The notes below the pieces were generated by a model that searched no databases, was not told where the DNA came from, and worked only from the letters and a program-made list of their open reading frames with translations. A stretch of DNA of 64,000 nt, from the NCBI GenBank assembly GCA_963823165.1, contig CAWGKV010000015.1, positions 1 through 64,000 on the forward strand, written 5' to 3'. Position 1 is the stretch's first letter, and every line of letters starts with the position of its first letter. The translations under genes and the position numbers were made by a program. Positions 51,419 through 60,540 of the stretch are shown here, piece by piece. The stretch is from Roseiarcus sp963823165. GTDB lineage: Bacteria > Pseudomonadota > Alphaproteobacteria > Rhizobiales > Beijerinckiaceae.

Positions 51419-51989
51419 GGATAGGGCGGGCCCGCCTCAGCCGATGCTTTCGGCCAGGGCGGCCGCCAGTCGGCCGCCTCAGCCCGCTCGGCCAGAGGTT
51501 CGGGCGTCCCGCTCGATTGACGTGCAAAGACCAAGCCCGCCCTCTTTAAACTCATTCCCGATTCCTGCCTTTCAAAAGTTCGCGGATCAGCGAGTTTCGA
51601 GCGGTGCATAAATTCAAAGCTTATGAACAGATACGTACGGCGGTAAGCGCCGCCCCGCCGGCGGCTGCAGTGCATGACAAAACAACGAAAGTAGCGAGTA
51701 CAACCCTAAAAGTGCTATATGTGGAAGATGGCAAGCAAAGCACCGGTTAACTCCATTCTTGAACGGTTCCGCGTCGCGCCCGGCTTCGCGCGGTCAAGGA
51801 CAAATACGATCCCGACGGCCTCTTCTTCGTTTATCACGGGCGTCGGCAGCGAAAACTGGAACGCGGACGGATTGACGCGATTGAACTGACGTCGGCGAGC
51901 CTGCGCCGCCCGGCCTGGTCGACGCGGCCGCTGGCGGTCGGCGCCCGCCTCTACGTCGCGCCGGCGACCCGACTGAACGGAGAATGACG
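51419..51989. other. Intergenic stretch with a gene remnant
   Basis: No intact gene. It holds the 3' remnant of a FAD-linked oxidase at 51789-51894 and otherwise unremarkable sequence, including an AT-richer patch at 51590-51740. Confidence 0.5.
51789..51894 (+). pseudogene. C-terminal remnant of a FAD-linked (berberine-bridge-like) oxidase
   Basis: The + strand reads RAVKDKYDPDGLFFVYHG, then after a one-base shift VGSENWNADGLTRLN and a stop. This is the typical C-terminal tail of BBE-domain FAD oxidoreductases. An extra G around 51838-51840 separates the two pieces, and no upstream part of such a gene is present. It is therefore a deleted and frameshifted relic. Confidence 0.6.
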
Positions 51990-54014
51990 ATGGATGACGG
52001 CCGCAACCTCCTCGGCGACGCGACCTCGCCCTACCTCCTTCAGCACGCCGATAATCCGGTCCATTGGCGCCCGTGGGGCGCGGAAGCCCTGGCGGAAGCC
52101 AGGCGCCGCGACTGCCCGATCCTCATCTCGATCGGCTACGCCGCCTGCCACTGGTGCCATGTGATGGCGCACGAGTCGTTCGAGAACGCCGACATCGCCG
52201 ATCGGATGAACGAGCTTTTCGTCAACGTGAAGGTCGATCGCGAGGAGCGGCCGGACATCGATCATATCTACATGAGCGCCCTTCATGCGATGGGCGAACA
52301 GGGCGGCTGGCCCCTGACCATGTTCCTCGACCCGGAGGGCCGGCCGATGTACGGCGGCACCTACTGGCCGCCGGAGCCGCGCTGGGGCCGTCCCTCATTC
52401 CGGCAGATCCTGGAGTCGGTGGCCGCCGCCTGGCGGACGCGCCGGGAAAAAATGGAGGAGAACGGCGCCGCGCTCGCCGATCACCTGGCAAAACTGTCCG
52501 CCCCGAGCCCCGGCCGGGCTCTCGTTCCCGACGACCTGACCCGGGTCGGAGACGGTCTTCTCGGCTTGGTCGACACCGTCCATGGCGGCATCGGCGGCGC
52601 GCCGAAATTCCCCAACGCGCCGATCTTCCGCTTCTTCTGGAACGAGATGTTTCGCCGCCGCGACCCGAGATTCGGCGAGGCGCTGAAAAGCCTGCTCGAG
52701 GCGATGAACGCCGGCGGCATTTATGATCATCTCGGCGGCGGCTACGCGCGCTACTCGACCGACGCCGAATGGCTCGTGCCGCATTTCGAGAAGATGCTGT
52801 ACGACAATGCGCAGATCCTCGAGCTCTTGGCGCTCGTCCATTCCCTCTGGCCGGATCCCGTCTTCGCCGAGCGGGCGCGCGAGACGGTCGGCTGGCTGAC
52901 GCGGGAGTTGCGGGTCGCAGGGGCCTATGCCGCTTCGCTCGACGCCGACCAGGACGGCGAGGAAGGCGCTTTCTACGTCTGGCGCGAAGATGAGGTCGAT
53001 TCGGCGCTCGGCGAAGCGTCCCCGCTGTTCAAGGCGGCCTACGACGTCACGCCCGGCGGCAACTGGGAGGGCCGCACCGTCCTGCGCCGCCTCGCAGCCC
53101 CCGGCTCGGACGAGGAGGAAATCGCGCTCGCCAATGCGCGGGCGACGCTCTTTCAGTTGCGCGAGCAGCGGCCGAGGCCGGCTCGCGACGACAAGGTCCT
53201 CGCTGACTGGAACGGGCTGATGATCGCCGCGCTGGCCCGCGCAGGCGCCGTGTTCGGCGAGCCGCAATGGTTCGCCGAGGCGGGCGTGGCGTTCGAATTC
53301 ATCCTCGGGACTCTCAGGGGGCCCGACGGCGGGCTGTTGCACGCCTGGCGCGCAGGGCGTCCAGGCGCCCGCGGAATGCTCGACGACTATGCTTCGCTCG
53401 CCCGCGCCGCGCTGGCGCTGTTCGAGGGCGGCGGCGATCCGGTCCGCCTCGACGCCGCGCGGCGGCTGGCGGGGGACGCGCTCGATCTTTTCGGCGACGG
53501 CGAAGGCGGCGTCTATCTCACCGCGGCAGACGCCGCCGACGTTCCGGGAGCGCGGCCCCGCCACGCGCACGACGGCGCGACGCCGTCCGGCGTCGGCCTT
53601 TTGCTCGAGGTCTTCGCACGACTCTGGCATCTGACCGACGAGCCGCGCTGGCGCTCCGCGGCGGACGGGCTCATCCAGGCCTTCTCCGGCGCCCCGGAGG
53701 GCGTGGGCGGCAGCCCGCTCCTCCTGATGGGAGCCGACATGCTCGAGCGCGGCGGCTGCGTGGTCGTCGACGGGCCGCTCGACGATCCGCTGGCCAAAGA
53801 GCTCGCGGCGGTCGCCCTGCGCGCCCCCGACCCGTCGCTGACGGTTCTGCGCCTCGACCGCAGCCGGTGGCCGAACGGCCCGCCGCGCAGCGATCTGCCC
53901 CACGCCGACTCGCCCGTCGCGATGCTCTGCCAGGGCCAAACCTGCAGCCTGCCCGTGGCGACGCCGGAGGCGCTGGAGGCTTTGCTCCGGGAGCGGGCGG
54001 CGGGTCATTCATGA
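51990..54014 (+). CDS. YyaL-like thioredoxin-domain protein (DUF255)
   Basis: This 674-aa protein has an N-terminal thioredoxin-like domain with C53/C56 in YAACHWCHVMAHESF and the LLQHADNPVHWRPW entry motif, then a long (alpha/alpha)6-barrel resembling N-acylglucosamine epimerases (GGIYDHLGGGYARYS; HFEKMLYDNAQ; DADQDGEEGAFYVW). This is the SSP411/YyaL family, whose function is uncertain. The ATG at 51990 has GGAGA at proper spacing; the ATG at 51984 is too close to it. Confidence 0.9.
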   Translation: MDDGRNLLGDATSPYLLQHADNPVHWRPWGAEALAEARRRDCPILISIGYAACHWCHVMAHESFENADIADRMNELFVNVKVDREERPDIDHIYMSALHAMGEQGGWPLTMFLDPEGRPMYGGTYWPPEPRWGRPSFRQILESVAAAWRTRREKMEENGAALADHLAKLSAPSPGRALVPDDLTRVGDGLLGLVDTVHGGIGGAPKFPNAPIFRFFWNEMFRRRDPRFGEALKSLLEAMNAGGIYDHLGGGYARYSTDAEWLVPHFEKMLYDNAQILELLALVHSLWPDPVFAERARETVGWLTRELRVAGAYAASLDADQDGEEGAFYVWREDEVDSALGEASPLFKAAYDVTPGGNWEGRTVLRRLAAPGSDEEEIALANARATLFQLREQRPRPARDDKVLADWNGLMIAALARAGAVFGEPQWFAEAGVAFEFILGTLRGPDGGLLHAWRAGRPGARGMLDDYASLARAALALFEGGGDPVRLDAARRLAGDALDLFGDGEGGVYLTAADAADVPGARPRHAHDGATPSGVGLLLEVFARLWHLTDEPRWRSAADGLIQAFSGAPEGVGGSPLLLMGADMLERGGCVVVDGPLDDPLAKELAAVALRAPDPSLTVLRLDRSRWPNGPPRSDLPHADSPVAMLCQGQTCSLPVATPEALEALLRERAAGHS

Positions 54015-54337
54015 TGTTCCCGCGTCGCGGGGCCGGCCGCCCGCGCAGTCTTGGAAAAGATTCGACTGCCGAAGCGCAAGACGAGACCTTCGTGTCCCGC
54101 GAGAGCCGGCGCTAAGCCAGACGTCGCCTGTCCCTAAACCAAAGCATGAGCGCCCTGCACCTCGATGTGATTTCATGAAGCCAAAAGGTCAGATGCGCGC
54201 GACCATTGCCCATTGGGCTGAGCCCATCGAGCGGTGGTACCATCTGGGGCAGAAGTAGAGGACGACTTGCTTGAAGCCTGTCGCCTCCACTCCCTCAAAA
54301 CCGCGTCTCGGTTGGGCGCGGCAAGGAGGCGCGCCGG
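54015..54337. other. Intergenic stretch
   Basis: I see no gene here. It ends with AAGGAGG (54323-54329), the ribosome binding site of the microprotein at 54338. Confidence 0.5.
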
Positions 54338-54430
54338 ATGATCGATGCAGCCTTGATCTTCACCCTCGGCTTTCTCGCCGGCGTCGCGCTCTCCGCCACG
54401 ATGATCAGTCCCTCGTCGAGGGGCGGATGA
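54338..54430 (+). CDS. Microprotein with one membrane helix, 30 aa
   Basis: The ATG at 54338 follows a strong AAGGAGG at 8-nt spacing. The peptide is one hydrophobic helix (ALIFTLGFLAGVALSATMI) with a short polar C-terminus (SPSSRGG), so it should be a single-pass inner-membrane peptide. No family is recognised. The strong ribosome binding site and clean hydrophobic stretch support it. Confidence 0.5.
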   Translation: MIDAALIFTLGFLAGVALSATMISPSSRGG

Positions 54431-54532
54431 CATGGGCCGCGCGATGCTCAGAGCCTCCCGCATTTGCCGACCGACGCATGCGTCGCATGGCGAGGCGGCG
54501 TGGACTCGGATCCCATTTGTCGGAGACCACAA

Positions 54533-54685
54533 ATGTACGCTGTATATGTGTTAGAGGATACGTGGCGCTTGCGCGCGACGTTCTCGACCCGCGGCGCGGC
54601 CGACATTCTCGCCGCTCGCCTTGTCAGTCGCGGGGAACGCGCCAAGGTGTTCCGCACGGCGGATACGCAGAGGAGGGCGGCATGA
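54533..54685 (+). CDS. Small basic hypothetical protein, 50 aa
   Basis: GGAGA (54522-54526) precedes the ATG at 54533 by 6 nt. The peptide (MYAVYVLEDTWRLRATFSTR, then a helix AADILAARLVSRG) has a strand-strand-helix look and a basic end. Its TGA overlaps an ATG at 54682 (ATGA), which itself has AGGAGGG upstream, suggesting a small coupled operon. The function is unknown. Confidence 0.5.
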   Translation: MYAVYVLEDTWRLRATFSTRGAADILAARLVSRGERAKVFRTADTQRRAA

Positions 54686-54873
54686 GAAGCCCAAGCCTTG
54701 CCGCCGAGCCGATCTTTGTGCGGCGAGGGAACCCGTTCCACGACAGGAACCTGTTCCTGCGTGTTCCGGGCGCCACGCTGCCGCCCGGAGACGACGGGTA
54801 TCGCGAGGGGTTCGCCCGCGCGGAGCGCAATCAAGCTTCTGTCCGAAGCCGACGTCGATATGAGGTTGCCGCC

Positions 54874-55233
54874 ATGTTGAAAGCCGCCGCGCTGTTGTCT
54901 TTCGCCTGTCTCGCGTCTTCGGCCGTCGCCGCGGAGAGTCCACGCTGCGGGAGCCTCGAAAAGGCGGAGAAAGCTGCCGGCAAGGACACGGCGATTGCGC
55001 CGTTGACGCCGGCGCAGTTCCATTTCCTGCAAGGGGTCTATGTCCTCAATCCGACGACGCCAGACGGCCTCCCGCCCGGAGACGGGGCGTTGCTCCTGAC
55101 CCGGGACAACAGCGACGAGGGGCTGATCCTGTGGACGCTTGGGCCGCTCGTCTGCGAGCCGATGCCGGCGCCGAAGAAGCTCATGGATTATCTCGCGCGG
55201 GTGAAAACCGGCGCGGACGGCGACGCGATGTGA
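54874..55233 (+). CDS. Small secreted protein, 119 aa
   Basis: The ATG at 54874 begins a standard signal peptide (LKAAALLSFACLASSAVAA-E), followed by a ~100-residue mature domain with AQFHFLQGVYVLNPTTPDGL and LPPGDGALLLTRDNSDEG. Two cysteines (RCGSLEK and VCEPMP) may form a disulfide. The same frame is open from an ATG at 54682 with a better ribosome binding site, which would add 64 residues before the signal peptide. That longer form is less likely unless an upstream gene lost its stop codon. Confidence 0.65.
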   Translation: MLKAAALLSFACLASSAVAAESPRCGSLEKAEKAAGKDTAIAPLTPAQFHFLQGVYVLNPTTPDGLPPGDGALLLTRDNSDEGLILWTLGPLVCEPMPAPKKLMDYLARVKTGADGDAM

Positions 55234-55293
55234 CGGCTTTCGCGGTGCTCGTCAATGTGAATTGGCGTGCGCCTCTAGCCCAGGCGGCCCGCC

Positions 55294-57798
55294 CTACGCC
55301 TCCGCCGCCTGGTCCGTCCGGTTCAGCGCCGTTCGCTCCTGGGCGATCTGGTAAATCTTCAGACGCACGTCCCGGTTGTCGCGCATGAAGCGGTCGAAGT
55401 CGGTCTTGCGCAGCACCAGCAGCCGGCAATAGGTCAGGGCCCGGACGTCGGCCTGGCGCGGCTCGCCGGTAAGCAGGGACAATTCGCCGAACACGTCGCC
55501 GCTGCCGAGCGGAATGCGATGTTTTGGAAAAACCACCTCGGCCGCCCCCGAGGCGATGAAGTACACGGCGTCCCCGCGCTCGCCTCTGCGCATGATGAGC
55601 TCGTTGGGCACGGTGAAGCGCGGCCGCAGCAGCTTCTGCACGGCCTCCAGGTGCCGCGCGTCGAGGCTCTTGAACAGCTCGAGGCGACAGATGAGATCGC
55701 GCTTGTCGAGGCCGATGTCGAAGCGCGGCGGGGCTTCCGCCCGCTGCACGTTATCGACCGTGCTCACCAGGTCCCGATAGACCTCGGCGGAGATCAGGCC
55801 GCCTTCGAACAGGGCCTGGTACCGGCCCATCTCGCGCCGCAAAGCCGATTGCCGCAGGAAGCGCGCCTCGAGCGCGGCTGCGTAGTCCACATATTGGCGG
55901 CGCAGCGCGTCGAGCGCGGCCTTGGTCGCTTGCAGGCGGGCTTCGAGCATGTGGTCGACGAGCGCGACCGCCCTGTCGCCGAAGATCGACCGCGAGCGCT
56001 TGGCGGCGCCGCCCGACAGGTCCTGGACGATCAGGCGCGTCACCAGCAGGGTCTCGAACCGCTCGCCGAGCCGGTCGGCGAGAAAACGCCGGATCCCGAA
56101 GCGGCGATAGAAGAAATAGGCGGCGCGGAACGAGAGGGGGAAGGCCAGCGCGGCGTCGGCGGCGCGCTTGTAGCCGAGCCGTCCGCCGCTCCGCGCGCCC
56201 TCGATGAGCGCCTCGGCGTTGCGCATCAGCGCCTGGAGCGCGGCGGGCGAAGCGGCGCGCCGCGCCAGGGTCTCGAGGACCAGCATCCGTTCCTGGTTTC
56301 CGAGCGCGACCAGCGCGACCGCCAGACGCGCGCGCTCGGTCAGCTCGCTGTCGCCGTCCGGATCGCGGGCGCGCTCGGCCTTCGCCCAGGCCTCGTAGGG
56401 TTCGAGCGCGTGCTGGGCGGCCGAGGGGTTCAGACCGTACTCCGCCGCGGTTTTGGTGATCATCTCGCTCGTGTCGGCGTAGGACAGCTCCAGCACCCTG
56501 TCCCGCAACAGCCGGGCGACAGGCGACAGGCGATCGAGCCCGAGCAGCCGGATGGCCGCCCGCAAGGTCGAGCCGTTGACAAGCAGCGTGAACAGCACGA
56601 GGCCGGTCGCCAGCACCCCGACGAAGCGGCGGACTTCGAGCGGCAGCGCATAGTTCTCCGTGACCCCGAGCGCGAGCACCAAAGTCAAGGCGCCTCTGAG
56701 CCCGCCCCAGGCGATCGCGAGCTTGTAGAGGGTGCTGATCGGCTTCGTGAGCCTCGCGAGACTGAGCATCGGGATGAGCAGGAACAGCACGCCGAGCCTG
56801 GCTCCGAAGGCCGCGACGATCAGCACGGCCAACAATGTCAGATCGTGCAGGCGCACATCGAACAAGAGCTTCGGGATCAGAATCGACGCCAGGAGGAAGA
56901 CGAGCGAGTGCGCCCAGAAGGCGATCTGCTCCCAGAGGCCGGTGAGAAAAGTCCAGTTGTCGGGCCCGATGCGGGTCCGTCCGAAGGCGCTGACCGTCAT
57001 TCCGGACGCGAGAACCGCGACCACCCCGGAGACATGGAAGAGGTTTTCGGCCGCGATGAAGGCGAGGTAGGCGAGGGCCACCGTCAGCGTCCCCTCGGCG
57101 AGCCGGTCGTCGCGAGTCCATGGAATGGCTTGCAGCAAGGCGCGGCCGGCGACCACGCCGAGCAGGCCGCCGCCGATGAACGAGCGGACGAACTCGATCG
57201 CGCCGTCGCCGATGTGGGGCCGCCGCCCCGAGACGATGATCCCGAGCAGGACCGTATAGAGCACGATCGCCGCCGCGTCGTTGAGCAGCGCCTCGCCGGC
57301 CACGAGCCGCGTCAGCCGCGCGGGCGCGCCGACATCGCGGAACACGGCGATGACCGCGGCGGGGTCGGTCGTCGAGACGACCGCGCCGAGCAGCAGGCAG
57401 ACGACCAGCGGGGCGGTTGCGATCGGCCAGAGCGCGAGACCGACGATGACGGCGGTTACTACGGTCGCGATCACCGCGAGCATCAGGATCGGCGCGGCGT
57501 CCTCGAGAATGCGCCGGACTTCGCTGGTGAAGGCGGCCTCGAAGACGAGCAGCGGCAGGAAGACGTAGATGAACGTCTCGGATCCCAGCGGCAATTCGGC
57601 GAACGGCTTGACGACCTCGCCGAACCAGGATGAGAGCGCGCCGTGCTCCAGAACGCCCGAAGCCGTGCCGATCGCCGCGCCGATCACGGCGAGGAGCACG
57701 ACCGGCGCCAGTCTCAGCCGCTCCGCCAGCGGCTGGCTGAGGGCCACGACCACCAGCAGACTCGACAATACGGCCAGAACGACGACGATATCGACCAT
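55294..57798 (-). CDS. Na+/H+ antiporter (CPA1/NhaP-like) with cyclic-nucleotide-binding domain
   Basis: This 834-aa protein has about twelve membrane segments (1-~410) including GAVVSTTDPAAVIAVFRDVG (the TDP ion-binding helix) and LLNDAAAIVLYTVL. A long cytoplasmic helical region follows, then a cNMP-binding fold (~690-810; LIMRRGERGDAVYFIASGAA; GSGDVFGELSLLTGEPRQAD). It exchanges cations for protons, and the C-terminal sensor may tie activity to cAMP or another ligand. It appears monocistronic. Confidence 0.9.
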   Translation of the reverse strand: MVDIVVVLAVLSSLLVVVALSQPLAERLRLAPVVLLAVIGAAIGTASGVLEHGALSSWFGEVVKPFAELPLGSETFIYVFLPLLVFEAAFTSEVRRILEDAAPILMLAVIATVVTAVIVGLALWPIATAPLVVCLLLGAVVSTTDPAAVIAVFRDVGAPARLTRLVAGEALLNDAAAIVLYTVLLGIIVSGRRPHIGDGAIEFVRSFIGGGLLGVVAGRALLQAIPWTRDDRLAEGTLTVALAYLAFIAAENLFHVSGVVAVLASGMTVSAFGRTRIGPDNWTFLTGLWEQIAFWAHSLVFLLASILIPKLLFDVRLHDLTLLAVLIVAAFGARLGVLFLLIPMLSLARLTKPISTLYKLAIAWGGLRGALTLVLALGVTENYALPLEVRRFVGVLATGLVLFTLLVNGSTLRAAIRLLGLDRLSPVARLLRDRVLELSYADTSEMITKTAAEYGLNPSAAQHALEPYEAWAKAERARDPDGDSELTERARLAVALVALGNQERMLVLETLARRAASPAALQALMRNAEALIEGARSGGRLGYKRAADAALAFPLSFRAAYFFYRRFGIRRFLADRLGERFETLLVTRLIVQDLSGGAAKRSRSIFGDRAVALVDHMLEARLQATKAALDALRRQYVDYAAALEARFLRQSALRREMGRYQALFEGGLISAEVYRDLVSTVDNVQRAEAPPRFDIGLDKRDLICRLELFKSLDARHLEAVQKLLRPRFTVPNELIMRRGERGDAVYFIASGAAEVVFPKHRIPLGSGDVFGELSLLTGEPRQADVRALTYCRLLVLRKTDFDRFMRDNRDVRLKIYQIAQERTALNRTDQAAEA

Positions 57799-57939
57799 CT
57801 TTTTGATCCGCTGGCGCGCCGCGCCCTCAAACGTCGCCTCCCCGCATTGAAGCGTCCGAGTTTTTTGCTTGTCAACCGCGGGGCGGCCAGCGCATGGCCC
57901 TAGCCGTGCCGCCTTGCCCGCCGAACGCTCCCCGGTCTA

Positions 57940-58413
57940 ATGGGGCCGATGAAGAAGAAAGCCGAACCCGCCTTCGCCCACCTGGGAAAACCCTCGCGCA
58001 TCCCCGACGCGCCGGACGCAAAAACGCTCGACCGGGCGCCGAACCCGCATAGCGACACCGATTATGTCACGCGCTTCACCGCGCCGGAATTCACCTCCCT
58101 CTGCCCGATGACCGGCCAGCCCGATTTCGCCCATCTCGTCATCGACTACGCGCCGGACAAATGGATCGTCGAGTCGAAGTCGCTGAAGCTCTATCTCGCG
58201 AGCTTCCGCAACCACGGCGCCTTTCACGAGGATTGCACGGTGCGCATCGGCAAGGACCTCGTCGGCCTCCTGAAGCCCCGCTGGCTCAGGATCGGCGGCT
58301 ATTGGTTCCCGCGCGGCGGCATGCCGATCGACGTCTTCTGGCAGAGCGGCAAGCTTCCCGACGGCGTATGGGTCCCCGACCAGGGCGTCCCGCCCTACCG
58401 CGGCAGGGGTTAG
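57940..58413 (+). CDS. queF: preQ0 reductase QueF (single-domain)
   Basis: This 157-aa NADPH-dependent 7-cyano-7-deazaguanine reductase of queuosine synthesis has the thioimide-forming Cys55 and acid Asp62 in FTSLCPMTGQPDFAHL, and the QueF motif in VESKSLKLYLASFRNHGAFH. It reduces preQ0 to preQ1 for tRNA modification. The ATG at 57949, after GGGG, is an equally good start. Confidence 0.95.
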   Translation: MGPMKKKAEPAFAHLGKPSRIPDAPDAKTLDRAPNPHSDTDYVTRFTAPEFTSLCPMTGQPDFAHLVIDYAPDKWIVESKSLKLYLASFRNHGAFHEDCTVRIGKDLVGLLKPRWLRIGGYWFPRGGMPIDVFWQSGKLPDGVWVPDQGVPPYRGRG

Positions 58414-58414
58414 A

Positions 58415-58431
58415 AACTATAACAACTATAG
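58415..58431. promoter_or_regulatory. Putative operator of the HigA-like gene
   Basis: AACTATA occurs twice (58415-58421 and 58424-58430), and CTATA/TATAG (58417-58431) forms an inverted repeat just upstream of the ribosome binding site. The site is a natural autoregulatory target for the following HTH protein. Confidence 0.45.
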
Positions 58432-58443
58432 ATGAGGCGAACC

Positions 58444-58749
58444 ATGCTGACGACCAAGCGCAAGCCGGCGACGGTCGGCGAGATCCTCGTCGAGGAGTTC
58501 ATGCAGCCCATAGGACTGACGCAGGCCGCCGTGGCCGAGGCGATGGGCGTTCAACGCAAACACGTCAATGAATTGTGCAACAGCCGCCGGAATGCAACTG
58601 CGGCAACCGCGCTCATTCTTGCGCGCGTATTCGGCAACAGCCCAGATTTCTGGCTGAACGTGCAGCGACGCAGCGATCTGTGGGAAGCGATGAACAGTCC
58701 CCGCCAGCGCAAGCGCATCGAACGGGCAAAGCCGCTCGCTGCGGCGTGA
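58444..58749 (+). CDS. higA: HigA-like antitoxin (XRE family), no toxin seen
   Basis: This 101-aa protein has the HigA signature: KPATVGEILVEEFMQPIGLT, the HTH (AAVAEAMGVQRKHVNELCNS) and ALILARVFGNSPDFWLNVQR. HigA usually follows a RelE-like HigB mRNA interferase gene. Here the upstream neighbour is queF, with only 30 bp between, and the downstream one is a DUF4142 gene, so the toxin is missing. It may be an orphan regulator that kept its operator. Confidence 0.88.
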   Translation: MLTTKRKPATVGEILVEEFMQPIGLTQAAVAEAMGVQRKHVNELCNSRRNATAATALILARVFGNSPDFWLNVQRRSDLWEAMNSPRQRKRIERAKPLAAA

Positions 58750-58854
58750 TCTGGGCTCCAGCACATCGGCTTGGGGAACGAGCGCCAACGGCGCGGCGTT
58801 CGTTCGGACCTCGGTCGCGACAGTCGCGTCCCGAGTTCCAAGGAGAGAGCCAAG

Positions 58855-59499
58855 ATGAATCGCCGCTTGCTACTTACGTCCATGGCCGTGATGGCCGCTT
58901 CGCCGGTCCTGGCGCAGACCAACGGCCAGGCGCCGGCCTCCAATGCCCCGAACCAGGCGAACAACGCCGCGAACCAGCCACAGGGGAATCTGTCGGAGGC
59001 GCAGCAAAGGCACATCAAGGACACGCTGACCTGGGGATCGCTGTCCCTGATGCTGAGCCGCATCGCCAAGCCGAAAATCGCCTTCTCCCCGTTGAAGCAA
59101 TTCGCCGACTTCGAGATCGCCGAGCAGCAGACCGTCGCGGATGTCCTGAAGGCGCTTCAGACCCGCGCCGCGCCGAACGGCGCAATTCCGGCGCCGAGCG
59201 ACGACCAAGTGATGCAAAATGTCGACGAGCAGGGAAAAAAGGCGATCCAGACGCTGCGCGACACCCGCGCGGGCAACGATTTCGACATGGAGTATATCCG
59301 ACTGGAAATCGAAGGGCACCAGAAGCTGCTCGCAATCCAAGAGGCCTATCTCAAAGCCCCTGACAATCTCGACGAGACGAACGTCGCCAAGATGGCTTCA
59401 GCCGTCATCCACGAGCATCTGACGCTGCTCGACGGCATGAAGAAGCTCGGGGCCGAGGCGCAATCGAACGGGCAGGTTCGGCGCAACAGCTCCCCGTGA
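58855..59499 (+). CDS. DUF4142-family secreted protein
   Basis: This 214-aa protein has a signal peptide (LLLTSMAVMAASPVLAQ), an Asn/Ala/Gln-rich spacer (~22-48) and a helical ferritin-like DUF4142 domain (TLTWGSLSLMLSRIAKPKIA; QFADFEIAEQQTVADVLKAL; DFDMEYIRLEIEGHQKLL). Family members are periplasmic or outer-membrane helical bundles linked to stress; no enzymatic role is established. AAGGAGAG precedes the ATG. Confidence 0.85.
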   Translation: MNRRLLLTSMAVMAASPVLAQTNGQAPASNAPNQANNAANQPQGNLSEAQQRHIKDTLTWGSLSLMLSRIAKPKIAFSPLKQFADFEIAEQQTVADVLKALQTRAAPNGAIPAPSDDQVMQNVDEQGKKAIQTLRDTRAGNDFDMEYIRLEIEGHQKLLAIQEAYLKAPDNLDETNVAKMASAVIHEHLTLLDGMKKLGAEAQSNGQVRRNSSP

Positions 59500-59517
59500 G
59501 TGATCCGTTTCAATACT

Positions 59518-60420
59518 CTACGCTGCGCGCTGCGAGTTGAGCGCCGCCCGCACGGCAGGTGCCAGGAGCTTGCCGCCCGGGCGGCGCGGCTTTGCGGGGG
59601 CGGGAGCGAGCGCCGCCATCGCATAGACCCGGGCGCGCAGATCGTCGGCGAGGGCCTGCCGGTCCTTGATCCCCGCGATGGCGGCGAAGGGAATGGGCGC
59701 GCCGATCGCGACCGGCAACGATGTCCCGATGCGGGACCGGACCTCGTGGAAGATCAGCGAGATTCGCAACGTGTAGCTGAGGTGGCTCGCGATCTGGAAC
59801 AGGCGGCTGTTCTGACCGCCGAACCACATCGGCACCACGACCGCCTTCGAGCGCTGAATGAGCTGCGACACGAACGGCTGCCAGCGCCCGTCGACCGCCG
59901 GCTTCAAGCCGAGCCTGTCGGGGGCGGTCGAGACGGCGCCGGCGGGGAACACCACGACCACCCCTCCTCGCTCGAGCTGCGCCCGCGCCGCGGCGCGCGA
60001 CGCCAGGTTCGTCCGCTGCGCCTCTTCCGTCTCGCTGAAGTCGATCGGCAGGATGAAGCCGTTCACTTCCGGCGCCCGCATCAGGATGGCGTTGGTCAGC
60101 ACGACGAAGTCCGAGCGCACCTTGCTGACGAGCCAGGAAATGACGATGCCGTCGAGCACGCCATACGGGTGATTGGCGACCACCACGACCGGGCCTGCCT
60201 CCGGAATCGCCGCCAGCGCGTCGGTGTCATAGCGCACGTCGAGCGAAAGCGAGCGCACCGCCGCCTGCCAGAAGGTTTCGTCGGGCCGGGGAAAGCGCTG
60301 GTTGTGAAGATACATCCGCTTCAGCCTCGGCTGGCCGGTCGCCTTCTCGACCAGCCGGATGACGCCGCGCTTCAAGGGCGGATCGCTCGCCGTCGCGTAG
60401 CTGAAGAGATATTTGTCCAT
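59518..60420 (-). CDS. Lysophospholipid acyltransferase (PlsC-like)
   Basis: This ~300-aa membrane-associated acyltransferase has the HX4D catalytic motif in ANHPYGVLDGIVIS, the substrate-binding FPAGAVST and the proline loop VVVPMWFGGQN. It resembles the OlsA/PlsC-like group that acylates lysophospholipids or lyso-ornithine lipids. The ATG at 60420 gives a normal length; the frame is open to 60483. The repeat array lies upstream of it. Confidence 0.88.
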   Translation of the reverse strand: MDKYLFSYATASDPPLKRGVIRLVEKATGQPRLKRMYLHNQRFPRPDETFWQAAVRSLSLDVRYDTDALAAIPEAGPVVVVANHPYGVLDGIVISWLVSKVRSDFVVLTNAILMRAPEVNGFILPIDFSETEEAQRTNLASRAAARAQLERGGVVVVFPAGAVSTAPDRLGLKPAVDGRWQPFVSQLIQRSKAVVVPMWFGGQNSRLFQIASHLSYTLRISLIFHEVRSRIGTSLPVAIGAPIPFAAIAGIKDRQALADDLRARVYAMAALAPAPAKPRRPGGKLLAPAVRAALNSQRAA

Positions 60421-60540
60421 GATGGTGAATCGATAACACCCGCGTATCTCAAATATCTCACGCACGCGACTGGCATATGACAAGCCGCTTTCGGCCTGGC
60501 CGCTGCAGACGTGGCCTCCTCACCCCGCCGCCGCGCCGCT

